A stretch of DNA of 64,000 nucleotides, taken from assembly GCA_030737835.1 (NCBI GenBank), contig CM060853.1, forward strand, positions 9,260,134 to 9,324,133. The letters run 5' to 3'. How positions within the stretch are numbered: the first letter of the stretch is position 1; each line of letters opens with the position of its first letter. The notes under the pieces were generated by a model. That model was not told where the DNA came from. It saw nothing but the letters and a program-made list of their open reading frames with translations, and made no database searches. The position numbers were made by a program, and so were the translations under genes. Origin of the DNA: Acorus gramineus. Its lineage: Eukaryota > Streptophyta > Magnoliopsida > Acorales > Acoraceae. Below, one piece after another: positions 47,089 to 57,641 of this stretch.

Positions 47089-50000
47089 GTATGTATGGAA
47101 AAACCTTGCACATCATAGTTATTTCGTGATTTTTTTTCAAGGTGTTAAATTTATTTGTTTTCCTTTTAAGGGTGCGTTTGGTTGCGTAATTGCAAAACTA
47201 ATTCTGCAGGAATCTGAGTTTTAAAACTGATTCTGTAGGAAGCTCACTTCCCTCAGCTTTTTGAAATCGCAGCCTTTTAAAACTGATTTGCCAGAAGTCT
47301 ATGTGCAGGAAGCTGCTACAGTAAAACTGTTTGGTTACACGATTGCAAACGCAACTTCCTGCAATCGCAAACATTGCGCAATCGCGTAACCAAACGCACC
47401 CTTAGTATCTTTTAATATGAGGTTTATTGAATCCATGACTGGTATTTTTTGAAAAAAAAGGTAATGATGTGGTTTGGCCCCACCCATAGGGAGCTCACAT
47501 TCTGTCATTGATATACTGCTGAGACAAAAGAACCAGTAATATTCAACATCAGCATTTTTTTTGGTAACAAGGAACACCAACATTATTTTTTTAGTGTTAG
47601 TTTGTCTACTCGAAAGATGCTGAGCAGCAACTGAGGAAACATATTTTCTTTGTTTTGGTTAAAAAAATTCTTACCAAATTAACAACTTAAAGAATCAAGA
47701 ATTTCTCTTGTATTTCGAATCCTTTGGGCTTTGACTATTTCATGTTTTCCATATCTTGTCAGATTTGACACATCATAATACAATAGAAACTGTTCGAGTT
47801 GCACTTCTGACAACACTTATGGTAATAGTTGTAACGCAGTTTAGCTGGGTGGGTGCATAATCCAACTAAAACTCATTGCTGAGATGGGTGAAGTTTGATC
47901 ATCTCACTTTTGCTTCTTGCAAGCCTTATGAGCATGGCTACATATTCATTTATATTACATGTATGTATATATATGTCAATCAACTGCAGCTTCCATTTCT
48001 GTTTTATTGAATTTCTTTAACTGACATATGAAAGGATGAGTAGTACTATAATATATCCAATTTTTTCAGGATGATTGATGATCCAGGGACTTCAAATGGG
48101 ATTTCTTGTTCACAGCATCCCACGGCTGAGAGCAATGATACTTGTTCGCCTGCTGAGGATTCTTCTAATTCAATGTGTATTGTGAATCATTCTGACAAAA
48201 AGATTCACAAAGACACAAAAAAGAGGAAGAAAAGGGGAAGAGTTTTTGACAGAGAATTGCGAGCAGCAGAATTAGAGGTGTGCATATTTCATTTTCTTGT
48301 GCTATACCTATATTCTCTCAGTACATGATTTTTTAGAAGTACTTGTGTCTAGTGGGATAATAACAGATTTTATAAGGTAGATCATAAGTAAAATGGAAAC
48401 ATCTCACATAACCATATATAATAGATTGTTACCTTGTTCGTAATGCTACAACACATTCTTACTGGACAGTTTGCACCTACCCTCCTTCCTGTTCAGCCAT
48501 CTCTAAATTTGTTGAACTTTTTGTACCATTAGATTAGCTTCTGTATCCTATGGGTCGAAAACATTTCTAATGACTTGGAAAGTATTAGAGAGCTTTTGAA
48601 ATTGGCTGACATGTATGTAGTGCTATTGTGTTTTTGTATTGTGTTCTGTAAAATTTTAGTCATTCTAATGATGATATTTTTGTCAACTTCAATAATCTAT
48701 AAAAATAAAAAACAATTTGTAATAGCTTTTTTGTGTGATTTATCATATGATCATATCACTGTTTGTGCTATAGTTTTGTAATGACATTGCTAAATTATGT
48801 GACTGTAGATTTTCTCTAGCAGGCTGCTTCTGTTAGAGATTTGGCAGTTTGAGAAGATAATGTGTTGCTTTAAACATCATAAATACGTATCTTTTCAGTA
48901 AAATAAAACTGTTCCATTGCCGTTATTATGAGTTATATTTCGCAGGATGTGAATGAGATTTATTTTATTGATCATTAGTGTTTTGGTATTCTTATAATGA
49001 TTGTATTTATATGCCCTATTGGCAGAGTAATTATATTGAAAAGGTGGAAGAGCTTGCTATAATCAAGCAGAAACAAGATGAAGATAAAGCAGCAGCCAGA
49101 TTACATTCATTCAAGTACGTTATATTTATAGTTGTTAATTTTTGTCAAGTCTCTTGATTTTGTAGAATCTGTTTGATTATTTATCTTATTTGGGCGGTAA
49201 ATTAAAAAAAAATGCCAATCACTGAGGTTCTCCACCTGCTTATCTCACAGTCATGGAGTTCATTGTAGACAGTTTATAGAGCTAATACTCAGATTTTTTA
49301 AGCTTCCGAAAACTTCTACTACATAGGCATCAAAACAAGGAAATGTTGAGAGCCTCTGCATAGAATGGTCCAGTCATTGAAAACGTTCTACTAAATTTTT
49401 TAATCTACAGATAGATGTTTAGCATTCTTTGAACTTTATTCCTTAATTTTATGGGAAGTCCTTTTTAAAGATAAAGATCAACATATACTGCGAGTTTGGA
49501 CACACTACCTCAATGGTTGGCAAGAATGTTGACTAAAATTTACTGCAAAGTTGGACACACTAACTGAGTGGTTGGCAAGGATGTTTGCAATCAAAGGTTT
49601 TGTGAGGTTTTACTGAAGCTTAACTATCATTCAACAAGAAAAGAAAAGATGAACCACAGTCAACTGAGAGGAACATTTGAAGTTAAAAAAAGTCAACATT
49701 TGAGGGTTGCAATAAGGATTTGTAATTGTTTTCCATCTATATGTATTGTATCTATTTCAACTATCATCTAACAAGAAAAGAAAAGAAAAGATGAACCACA
49801 ATTGACTGAGAGGAACATTTGAAGTAAAAAAAAAAATCAACATTTGAGGGTTGCAATAAGGATTTGTAATTGTTTTTCATCTATATGTATTGTATCTATT
49901 TCTGCGGCCAGTGCAAGTTTATGGTTGTAGCATGCTTTTGAATACTTGTTTGATAGTAGTTTCTTATATTCATTCAGTGGCAGTGCCAAGTTCGTTGAAA

Positions 50001-53000
50001 GTGCTCCAAAATTGGAAAAAATGGACAGGAAGAAGGCCCTTAGATCTGTAACTGCTCCAATGAAGGTCAGCATTTTGAGCTCCATAAAAATTGTATATTT
50101 TATTCCATATCTAGAAATATAATTTTTTTTTTGAAAAAAAGGTTGATAATTCTCCCACCGCTCATTAAATAACCGGTGTACAAAATGTCCAAGGAACAAA
50201 ACTACATAACACGTTACTACAAGCACCACACCCCACAAAAGCCAATGGTCGTCCACCATTAGTAGCAGAGAGTGCTACCGAGACGGTTCTGAAGTATAAA
50301 TATCACTAATGACTGTGAAAATTATGGCTAACTTTACGATCGAATTGAATATGATTGTTCGTTTTGGTGTCAGAGAGTCTTATTTAGAGCGTTAAATAGA
50401 AAATGTACTCGTTAAGAGTAAACCTTTGATTGATTTTTTCTAGGGAGTTATTTATTTATTTATTTTAAAAAAAACTAGGGAGTCTTATTGATTAGCAATG
50501 CATTAAGAGGCGACAGCTTTAGGTTTTCCCAAGTAATACAGTAGGGACATAGAGTTAGGTATCAGGTGGGCATCAAAATAGGAAGGGATGTTCAGGTTCT
50601 ACGATTTTCTAATGGGTCAATAGCTGTGTATGGCAAGGCAAATTGCCTAGGTTTGCACGCAGAACTATTTTGATTCATTGTGTATTATTTAGAGTTAGGG
50701 CATCAAATTGACTATTGTTATATTTTGTTGGTCATACTGGTAAACCAATTATGCATTAGTATTGTTCATGTATTTTTGTATAATTTGTCCCTTCACAGAG
50801 GAGAAACCTTGTGTTAATATATCTTTGACCTTTTGATCCACTGCACAGGTGAAGCCATCAAGTGCTGTTGAACATGTGCCTGTTTGTTATCCTGAAATAG
50901 TTCTTTGTGTTGAGATTTACCATCCAAGAAAAGATCATAAGGTATGCAATGTTTTATACTAATACATGAGGTTTTGATGTCTCAAGTGATACATTTTAAG
51001 TAGATCCACTATCATGCTTGACACATGGGGCTCATTTAACTTCTTACAATAAGTTAATGTGTAATCCTTATAACAAGGACATGGATATGCATGTTAATAC
51101 CTGTCACAACAACTTCAGAAGTTTTTTTTTTTATCGTCATGTAAGATGGATTCAAGTACACTGGTGATTTGTATGACATGGATCATCAACACAGACCCGA
51201 ATCAGACCCGAATTATTCTCGTCTTATATCTATGGTTGTGTCTGTATGGATATTTACTTATCTAGCCATCACTGAAATACATAATTTAACACCAACAGCA
51301 AGGGTGCACAACATGATACATATAAACATATTCAAGAAAAGATCGTAACCCCCCATCCACCATCCAACAGCATACAGACGTACGAGTTTAGATGGTCTGT
51401 GTGTGTGTGTGTGTGTAATACCCCTGTTTATACTATTAACTCTATTTTTATCATAACTTGACTAAATAGTTCACATGCCGTTGTATATTTCAATACCGGC
51501 ATGCAAACTTTGCCGATATCAGACCAACACTCCTGTCATGTTGATGCAACATTTGTAGGTTTGGGACTCTGGGTATATGCTCCTCTTTTGCTGGTATGTC
51601 ATTCACCTCTTTGCATATTTCTGTGACATGCAGACCCAAGAATTTCTGGTCTTAGGAAGCCAAAAGCTTACGGAATTGAGGGATAGTATTTATTGCTTGA
51701 CGGACCAGCTGATGCAGACTGCAGGGGAGTATGAGCCATCGGGTTATTTCCTCATAGAAGTAAATTCAATCTCACATTATCATTTGTCAATTCTCATGAT
51801 AGTTTATCCATCTTGCTAACAGTTGGCATATTGCCATATTGCAGGATTTGTTCTGCAATGACCTGAGAGATCCCTCTGCCATTGATTACAGCCGACCTAT
51901 CTTTGATTGGCTAAAAAACTCCAAGGGTGAGGCGCTTGAGAAGTGGAAGCACATTATGACCGGTGAATATAATTGGAAGGAAAAATCACTTGTCGGTGAC
52001 CTACCAGTCTCTCAGTTGCCTGACTTTAAAACCACTGACATGCACAAAACCCGCTTCTGCGATCTACAGTTTCGACTGGGTTCTGGTTATCTTTATTGCC
52101 ACCAGGTCCATTCTCATATTGCTTTTCTATTTTATCTGTCCATGATAGCCATTCCCTTGATAACTATACTGGGATACATAACAATCTATGCAAAATAGAT
52201 GTATTTTTTTGTTTTAGTTTTGTTACTCTCATTGGTAAATGTGAAAGTCATATTTATATTTGGTTCACCTTGGATAAATTGAAGAAGAAATGGATAATAG
52301 TTTATAACTTTTTAAATGATAATTCTACCTCTACATTGTTGAAATGTAACAGATGCAACATAATCCGGGGATATGCGTGAGGGATGGGTATTTTAATCCA
52401 TTAACATAGACAGTCTTGGTAAGTGATTCCAGTCCCCCTAGAATAGAATGAAAATGCATAGCTATCATGCTTATACTGCAAACAACTTTTTTATTTTTTG
52501 ATTGGTAATTTTTTAGCTATTGTTGCTGCACAAATGAGGGCTAACAACCCATGAGAACCATAGTCAAATTCACAAAGTACTCTTAAACTTTTCCGAAGGT
52601 TTGGAGAAACACTCAGATTGGATAACCTCCCTTACCCATCAATCAGCTGAACACACAAACGTATTTCTATTAGTTGAACTATACATTTACATTCCAAACA
52701 CGATTATCCATTTAGGCTGAATGATTTATCACATTCTTCATAATAATAATAATAATAATAAACACTGATCCTAATTGCCATCTGTGTTCACATCTAGTAT
52801 AAAGTTTTTTGCATGTAATTGTCATACTACCATACTTATCCCGTATGGTTTATGAATATATGATTACTGAATTGAACGAAACACTTACTGAATATCTGCC
52901 TTACATGAGCTTTGTCACAGGGAGATTGCAAGCACATGGTGGTGATAAGAGACATGAGGCTGATCAACCCCGACGACGTACAGAACCGCAACGCATACCC

Positions 53001-53205
53001 CATACGCACGTTCCAGATCCGAAACCGCCTCCACAAGTGCTCGGTCTGCGGGATATACAGGGCCACGAAAGTGACGGTGGACGACAAGTGGGCGCAGAAG
53101 AACCCCTGCTACTTCTGTGAGAATTGCTACTTCCTCCTCCACTACAAAGAGGACCGATCGTTGTTGTACGACGAGTTCGCGTCGTATGATTATTATCAGG
53201 AGTAG
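45823..53205 (+). CDS. SRD2: snRNA-activating protein complex subunit 3 (SRD2-like)
   Basis: SNAPc binds the upstream sequence element of snRNA promoters; subunit 3 (SNAP50) contacts DNA, and the Arabidopsis homologue is SRD2. Eleven exons: 45823-45963, 46059-46114, 46691-46757, 46853-46905, 48070-48277, 49026-49114, 49978-50065, 50849-50941, 51634-51759, 51845-52105, 52921-53205. All frames join, giving 488 residues. It begins near [20 protein letters not shown], has a basic [20 protein letters not shown], then [11 protein letters not shown]. The conserved C-terminal half carries [40 protein letters not shown] and a Cys-rich finger CSVC...PCYFCENC (about residues 434-463). Intron 1 fits only with a GC donor (AAG/GCGGGT). 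It is probably complete. Confidence 0.93.
47055..47082. repeat. (CA)n microsatellite in a SNAPc3 intron
   Basis: A pure CA/AC run followed by ATATATGTATGTATG. Confidence 0.85.
47170..47401. mobile_element. MITE in intron 4 of the SNAPc3 gene
   Basis: A 232 bp element with terminal inverted repeats GGGTGCGTTTGGTTGCG and CGTAACCAAACGCACCC (one mismatch). The interior repeats AACTGATT and GCAGGAAGCT. It is flanked by TAA on the left and TTA on the right, so a 3 bp TWA target duplication is possible but imperfect. The GCGTTTGGTT core is typical of Tourist and hAT MITEs. Confidence 0.8.
49622..49902. repeat. Tandem duplication (~140 bp x 2) in a SNAPc3 intron
   Basis: Copies 49622-49758 and 49759-49902 both run from AACTATCAT through AAGATGAACCACA and TTGAGGGTTGCAATAAGGAT to TTGTATCTATTTC. 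They differ by a few substitutions and an extra AAAAG. Just before, GTTGGACACACTA with GTTGGCAAG is also duplicated (49494-49580). Confidence 0.85.
51403..51417. repeat. (TG)n microsatellite in a SNAPc3 intron
   Basis: About seven TG units before TAATACC. Confidence 0.8.
52740..52760. repeat. (TAA)n microsatellite in a SNAPc3 intron
   Basis: Seven AAT/TAA units before ACACTGATCC. Confidence 0.8.
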
Positions 53206-53744
53206 AATTTTGTTTAACATAGTGAATGGTTGTGAAAAAGTGGTCCAATTTTGTGGTGTTGGTGTAATTACGGATGCGATCCAGTTTGTAGTGGATTCTA
53301 TAAGTTTTTGTTAGTCTCTAATAAATGATTGACATATGTGCATCTTACATGTTTAATATGTGAGGTTTGTGATCATTTAAATGGATCCAGACTCTGTAAA
53401 TTATTATCAGGAGTGGATGTTTCTTTTTCCATAATGAAATGTCATTCTGAAAAAGGAGATGCAGTTATGTTTGAAGAGCAAAAAAAAATCTCCTGGTGTA
53501 AGGGAGCAACCACTTTCACAGACTACGTGAAAGAGAAGATGAAAAAAGTACAGGTAGAAATTCAATATGTAACATTACATTTGTCGACAACAACTTCATA
53601 GTTATGAAAATGGGATGAACGGTTTATATTTTGTTATGAATCAGCTAGATGACGATATGATTGTCAATCTTGATCGATAATGTCTGATGGAATCTGACAC
53701 TGACTAGATCTTATTTTTTTTTGGGCCTTTTTTTTTAAGTTCTC
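53206..53744. other. SNAPc3 3' UTR and spacer; nothing recognised
   Basis: A 90-codon plus frame at 53329-53601 has no recognisable content and lies in probable UTR. The TATTATCAGGAGT at the end of the SNAPc3 coding region recurs at 53401, a small local duplication. Confidence 0.4.
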
Positions 53745-53985
53745 ATGAATTATATGATTTAATGATCATATTTCAGTGTAAGTTTTCATATTTAAAGGAT
53801 ATATTCCTTTTAATCTTTTCCAATGACTAAAAAGAAAATCAAATAATTTAGGGATAAATCCCTCCGAGAAACTAATAAGAAACATATTTTTAAAATCTAG
53901 AGACTTAAACCGAAATATGAAGAAGTGAGGGATCGATCACTAAGTCATATAGTTTACAGGGATTAAAAATAAAAAAACCCTTCTT
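53745..53985. repeat. Dispersed non-coding repeat (related to 33530-33735)
   Basis: Same orientation and word order as 33530-33735: ACTAAAAAGAAAATCAAATA, ATTTAGGGATA, then AGTGAGGGATCGATCACTAA and AAAAATAAAAAAACCCTTC. Confidence 0.6.
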
Positions 53986-54229
53986 TTTTTTATTAGCGTC
54001 CTAGAAAACTGAAACTGAAATTAAGTGGCATATAGAATTGCATGTAACAATGTGTTAATCAATGTCTATATAAAGAAAATAAACCTTCTAACAATCATAA
54101 AAAGTATTTCTTAATAATCATGTGATGTGTTGATAATCAATTAAAAAAATACATCAACGTGATTAACTTTTTTTATATTTATTATATTATAGAATATTAA
54201 AATATTAAATGGAAAGATGAACAAAAGAG

Positions 54230-54303
54230 GACCGCATAGCGCAGTGGATTAGCGCGTCTGACTTCGGATCAGAAGGTCGTGGGTTCGACTCCCACTGTGG
54301 TCG
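54230..54303 (+). tRNA. tRNA-Arg(TCG)
   Basis: 74 nt: acceptor GACCGCA with TGTGGTC, A-box TAGCGCAGTGGATTA, anticodon stem TCTGA with TCAGA around CTTCGGA (TCG), T-arm GTGGGTTCGACTCCCAC, discriminator G. It is the intact founder of a short tandem array. A T-rich terminator follows. Confidence 0.96.
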
Positions 54304-54496
54304 CTTCATTTTATTTTTTCTTTTTTTTGTTTGGGTTAATAAAGACTACATCTGTAAACATAGTAATCATTTCACACTTAGTTAAAGTTAGGACAAAAAT
54401 ACAAATATTTAAAAACTCACAAAAATCAAATTATCATTCTTGAATTAAATTTTCATCCAAATTTTACAGTCCCTAACAAAAGCAATAACAAAAGAG

Positions 54497-54540
54497 GACC
54501 GCATAGCGTAGTGGATTAGCACGTCTGACTTCGGATCAGG
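54497..54540 (+). pseudogene. tRNA-Arg(TCG) pseudogene, 3' part deleted
   Basis: GACCGCATAGCGTAGTGGAT through the anticodon arm to GATCAGG is present. The variable loop, T-arm and acceptor 3' strand are missing, joined directly to the CTTCATTTT spacer. Confidence 0.9.
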
Positions 54541-54739
54541 CTTCATTTTATTTTTCCTTTTTTTTTGTTTGGGTTAAAGGTTACATCCCCATAAACATAG
54601 ATAATCATCCTATACATGTCCTTGTTTAAGTTAAGACATAAATACAAATAATTAAAAACTCACAAAAATTAAATTATCATTCATGAATTAAATTTTTATC
54701 TAAATTTTATAGTCCCTGCAAAAAGCAATAACAAAAGAG

Positions 54740-54813
54740 GATCGCATAGTGCAGTGGATTAGCGTGTCTGACTTCGGATCAGAAGGTCGTGGGTTCGACT
54801 CCCACTGAGGTTG
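54740..54813 (+). pseudogene. tRNA-Arg(TCG) copy with damaged acceptor stem
   Basis: Full 74 nt length with intact anticodon and T-arms. The acceptor is GATCGCA against TGAGGTT, leaving one G-A mismatch and two G-U pairs, and the D-arm has TAGTGCAGTGG. It could be weakly functional, but decay seems more likely. Confidence 0.65.
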
Positions 54814-55053
54814 CTTCACTTTTTTTTTTTGGGTTAAAGATTACATTTATGTAAACTGAGGTAACCATCTCATACATGTCCTTGTTAAAGTTAGGTCATA
54901 AATACAAATCCTTGAAAACTCACAAAAATCAAATTATCATTCCTGAATTAAATTTCCATTTAAATTTTACAGTCTCTACAAAAAAGATCAAATTATCTTT
55001 TTAAGATTTTTATATTTCTTTTTTTTTCGTACAGCACCCCTGCTCTTGCATAT

Positions 55054-55081
55054 GTCGTGAGTTCGACTCCCACTGTGGTCG
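55054..55081 (+). pseudogene. tRNA-Arg 3' fragment
   Basis: Only GTCGTGAGTTCGACTCCCAC and TGTGGTCG remain: the variable region, T-arm and acceptor 3' strand. The 5' half is replaced by unrelated sequence. Confidence 0.85.
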
Positions 55082-55230
55082 CTTCATTTTTTTTTGTTTG
55101 GGTTAAAGACTACATTTCTATAAACTCAGGTAATCATCTCATACATGTCCTTGTTAAAGTTAAGACACAAATACAAATACTTAAAAACTCATAAAAAATC
55201 AAATTATCATTTCTGAATTAAATTTTCATA

Positions 55231-55812
55231 TCTTCAATGGCTTCTCCATTGTCTTCTTGACCAATCTGACCACGCCGTTCACTAGCTGTTTAACATTCAT
55301 TGATAATTTACAAGGTAATTGCTTAACACGTGAATTTGATTACTAAATGGCATCTCGATCAGTTTAACAGGTTTCGATTTCATTGTAGGCTGCTATTCCC
55401 CTTTTTAATGAGCAAAATTGCTCAAATACTATTTATCACTTACAGCCATTATCCACGATTCATTTGAAGTGAGGGTGACAATAGTTAGATATGAAACCTT
55501 AATAGTAAAACAAAATTAAATTTGCATATAGGGGATAGTTTTCTTATTTTTAAATTAATAAATATCATCCATCAATTTATGCACATTTTATTCATCATCT
55601 ATAAAACAATTTACTATTTATTCTTACATTTCCAATGAAAAAAATTGAAAATAAATCAAGCAGAAAATTGACTATTCAACTGCTATGCTATTTTATGCAA
55701 GAATAACTGTATACTAGATAATAAGTCCTATTCTATACCCAAACTGAGGCATATAATTTTAATATTTAATATATATATATATATATATATGTCTCGCTTT
55801 GTAATGTGTAAA
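55231..55812. other. Spacer; (AT)n run; nothing else recognised
   Basis: AT-rich DNA with an (AT)n run at about 55770-55790 just before the tRNA-Ser gene. No coding frame is supported. Confidence 0.4.
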
Positions 55813-55894
55813 GTCGCTTTGGCCGAGTGGTTAAGGCGTGTGCCTGCTAAGTACATGGGGTTTCCCCGCGAGAGTTCGAATCTCTCAGGCGACG
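55813..55894 (+). tRNA. tRNA-Ser(GCT)
   Basis: 82 nt class II tRNA: acceptor GTCGCTT with AGGCGAC, A-box TGGCCGAGTGGTTAAGG, anticodon loop CTGCTAA (GCT), long variable arm ATGGGGTTTCCCCGC, T-arm GAGAGTTCGAATCTCTC, discriminator G. Confidence 0.95.
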
Positions 55895-57029
55895 TTTATA
55901 TTTTATTATTTTTTGAGAAAAATAATTACAGATTCTCATATTAATTTTAAGTTCACCTAACTTTTTCACTTAGCAATAAGTCCCTTGGTACCAACATATC
56001 TTTTCATCTATTCTTTATTTTTTTTCTTTCATTTTTATCCCCTACCCCTTTTCTTTCTTTTTTTTTCTTTCTTTTGCCGACTCACAAAGATGGTGGCCCT
56101 CTCCCTCTCTCTCCCCCATACCCTTCCATCACCTCTCTGCTTCATTTTTGTTCTTCGACAGCTCACATTATTGCACACAAATTAGCCCATCACCACCCCA
56201 CACCCTCTCCACCACTAACACCACCCCTCCCTCCTCCCCACCATAATAACCCTTCCACCACCCAAACCATCACCATCTATAACAGCCCCCCCTCTCCCCC
56301 CCTACTCCATTGTCCCGTCCCCCCTCCTCCCCACCACCACCCATTTTCCACCGCCACCCTCCTTCATCCCCATCATCACTGTCCTTTCTTTTATTACACC
56401 AATTACTTCTATGATATTCACAATCTTCAATCTATTTTTTTTTTGTTGTTAGTGTGTGATAAATGTGCATCGTAAAGGAGGGGAATAACATTCAAAGTTT
56501 CAATAATGATGAAAGGGGGTGACGGAGAAAGTGGAGAGGAAAGCTTTTTATGTGGGGGATAAAAAAATAATTTAACATATAGAGTTAAATGGAACTAACC
56601 CAATGGTTAGTTTAACTGACAGAATGGTTGATTTGGATTTACCTAGTGTTTACAGGGGTTTATATGGATTTTAGGGAAATACAGGGAGTTATGTGGATAT
56701 CAAGCAGTTTGTAAGGGGTTATTTGGATTTTTCCCTTTTTTTTTTCTTTCAAGTTTCACAGCTCAGTCTAATGCATAAAATATAAAGCCATTCATTAAAA
56801 TTTCCCATTTTTCTAAGATGCAGCAATCTGAATATATACAAAGTCTTCATGAGAAGAATATATACTCGATTAGGGAAAAAAAAAAACTATGCATTCATCT
56901 TCATTTTTTATGAAATTATGTATTACACTCGACAGGCATTTTAACTTTCAAAATAAAATAATTTGCAAAGTAAATATAAGAATGTCTGTCCCGCTTTCCA
57001 ATAGGTAAAGCTCCATAGTATTGAGTACG
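55895..57029. other. Low-complexity C-rich and T-rich spacer
   Basis: 56020-56390 is a CT- and CACC-rich tract (CACCACC, CCCTCC) whose translation gives Pro/His-rich frames of up to 133 codons. I read these as composition artefacts. The rest is AT-rich with repeats of TTATATGGATTTTAGGGAAA-like phrases around 56650-56730. Confidence 0.5.
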
Positions 57030-57420
57030 AATATGGATATAAATATCAGTTTATCCGATTTAAAAAATATCCGTATCCGATATATCTTATAAAAATATAT
57101 ATATTTTGTATTATATATTGTTTATATTTGTTACATTATATGATTAATCACAAACATGATATATTATATTACTATTAATTTTTTTTATGTATGATATCTA
57201 AAAGGGAGAAATCTCAATTTTAAATTTTCATCTCTCTAATATATCATTTAATAGTTCAATTTAATGTTAATATTTAAACATGTTAATTATCTAAAAAAAT
57301 ATCTGTATCCATATTCGAAGAGATTCGAATCTGAAAAATTAATATCTGTATCTGAATTTAAAAGTTAAGATATGATAATAACGTATCCAATCCGTATCCA
57401 TTCGATTGAAGGGCTTAGCT
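57030..57420. repeat. Dispersed AT-rich repeat with GGATACGGATAT-type ends
   Basis: The left part has GAATATGGATATAAATAT and ATCCGTATCCGATATAT; the right part has ATCTGTATCCATATTCGAA and GTATCCAATCCGTATCCAT, so the ends face each other loosely. The interior resembles the complement of 32690-33000. Confidence 0.45.
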
Positions 57421-57641
57421 GAATAGGAGAAAAAAAGAATGTATGCATTCAATTTTTTTTTTTTTTTTTTGGGTTGAAGGCATAACAAATTAAGATTGCA
57501 AAAGTAACCATAAGAGTTGACCGTCATTAACATTTTCCAATAGGCAAAGAATGGTTGAATATTTTGCACCTCACACCAACATATATACAAAAATAACAGG
57601 TGCACATAAAGATAAAGACAAGATGAAACCTGGACCTGGTG

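Larger units (their letters stand above)
54221..55230. repeat. Tandem array of ~250 bp units carrying tRNA-Arg
   Basis: Four units share the spacer CTTCATTTT, TTGTTTGGGTTAA, CATACATGTCCTTGTTAAAG, AAAACTCACAAAAATCAAAT and GTCCCTACAAAAAGCAATAA, each ending at a tRNA-Arg sequence. Unit starts are at about 54221, 54487, 54730 and 55020. Only the first tRNA is fully intact; the others are truncated or mutated. Confidence 0.85.

Noticed and set aside
50050..50260. Minus frame of 140 codons over SNAPc3 exon 7
   Set aside because: It overlaps a well-supported exon on the other strand and includes intron T runs.
56074..56475. 133-codon Pro/His-rich frame
   Set aside because: It is the translation of a CACC- and CCT-rich low-complexity tract; no gene structure around it.
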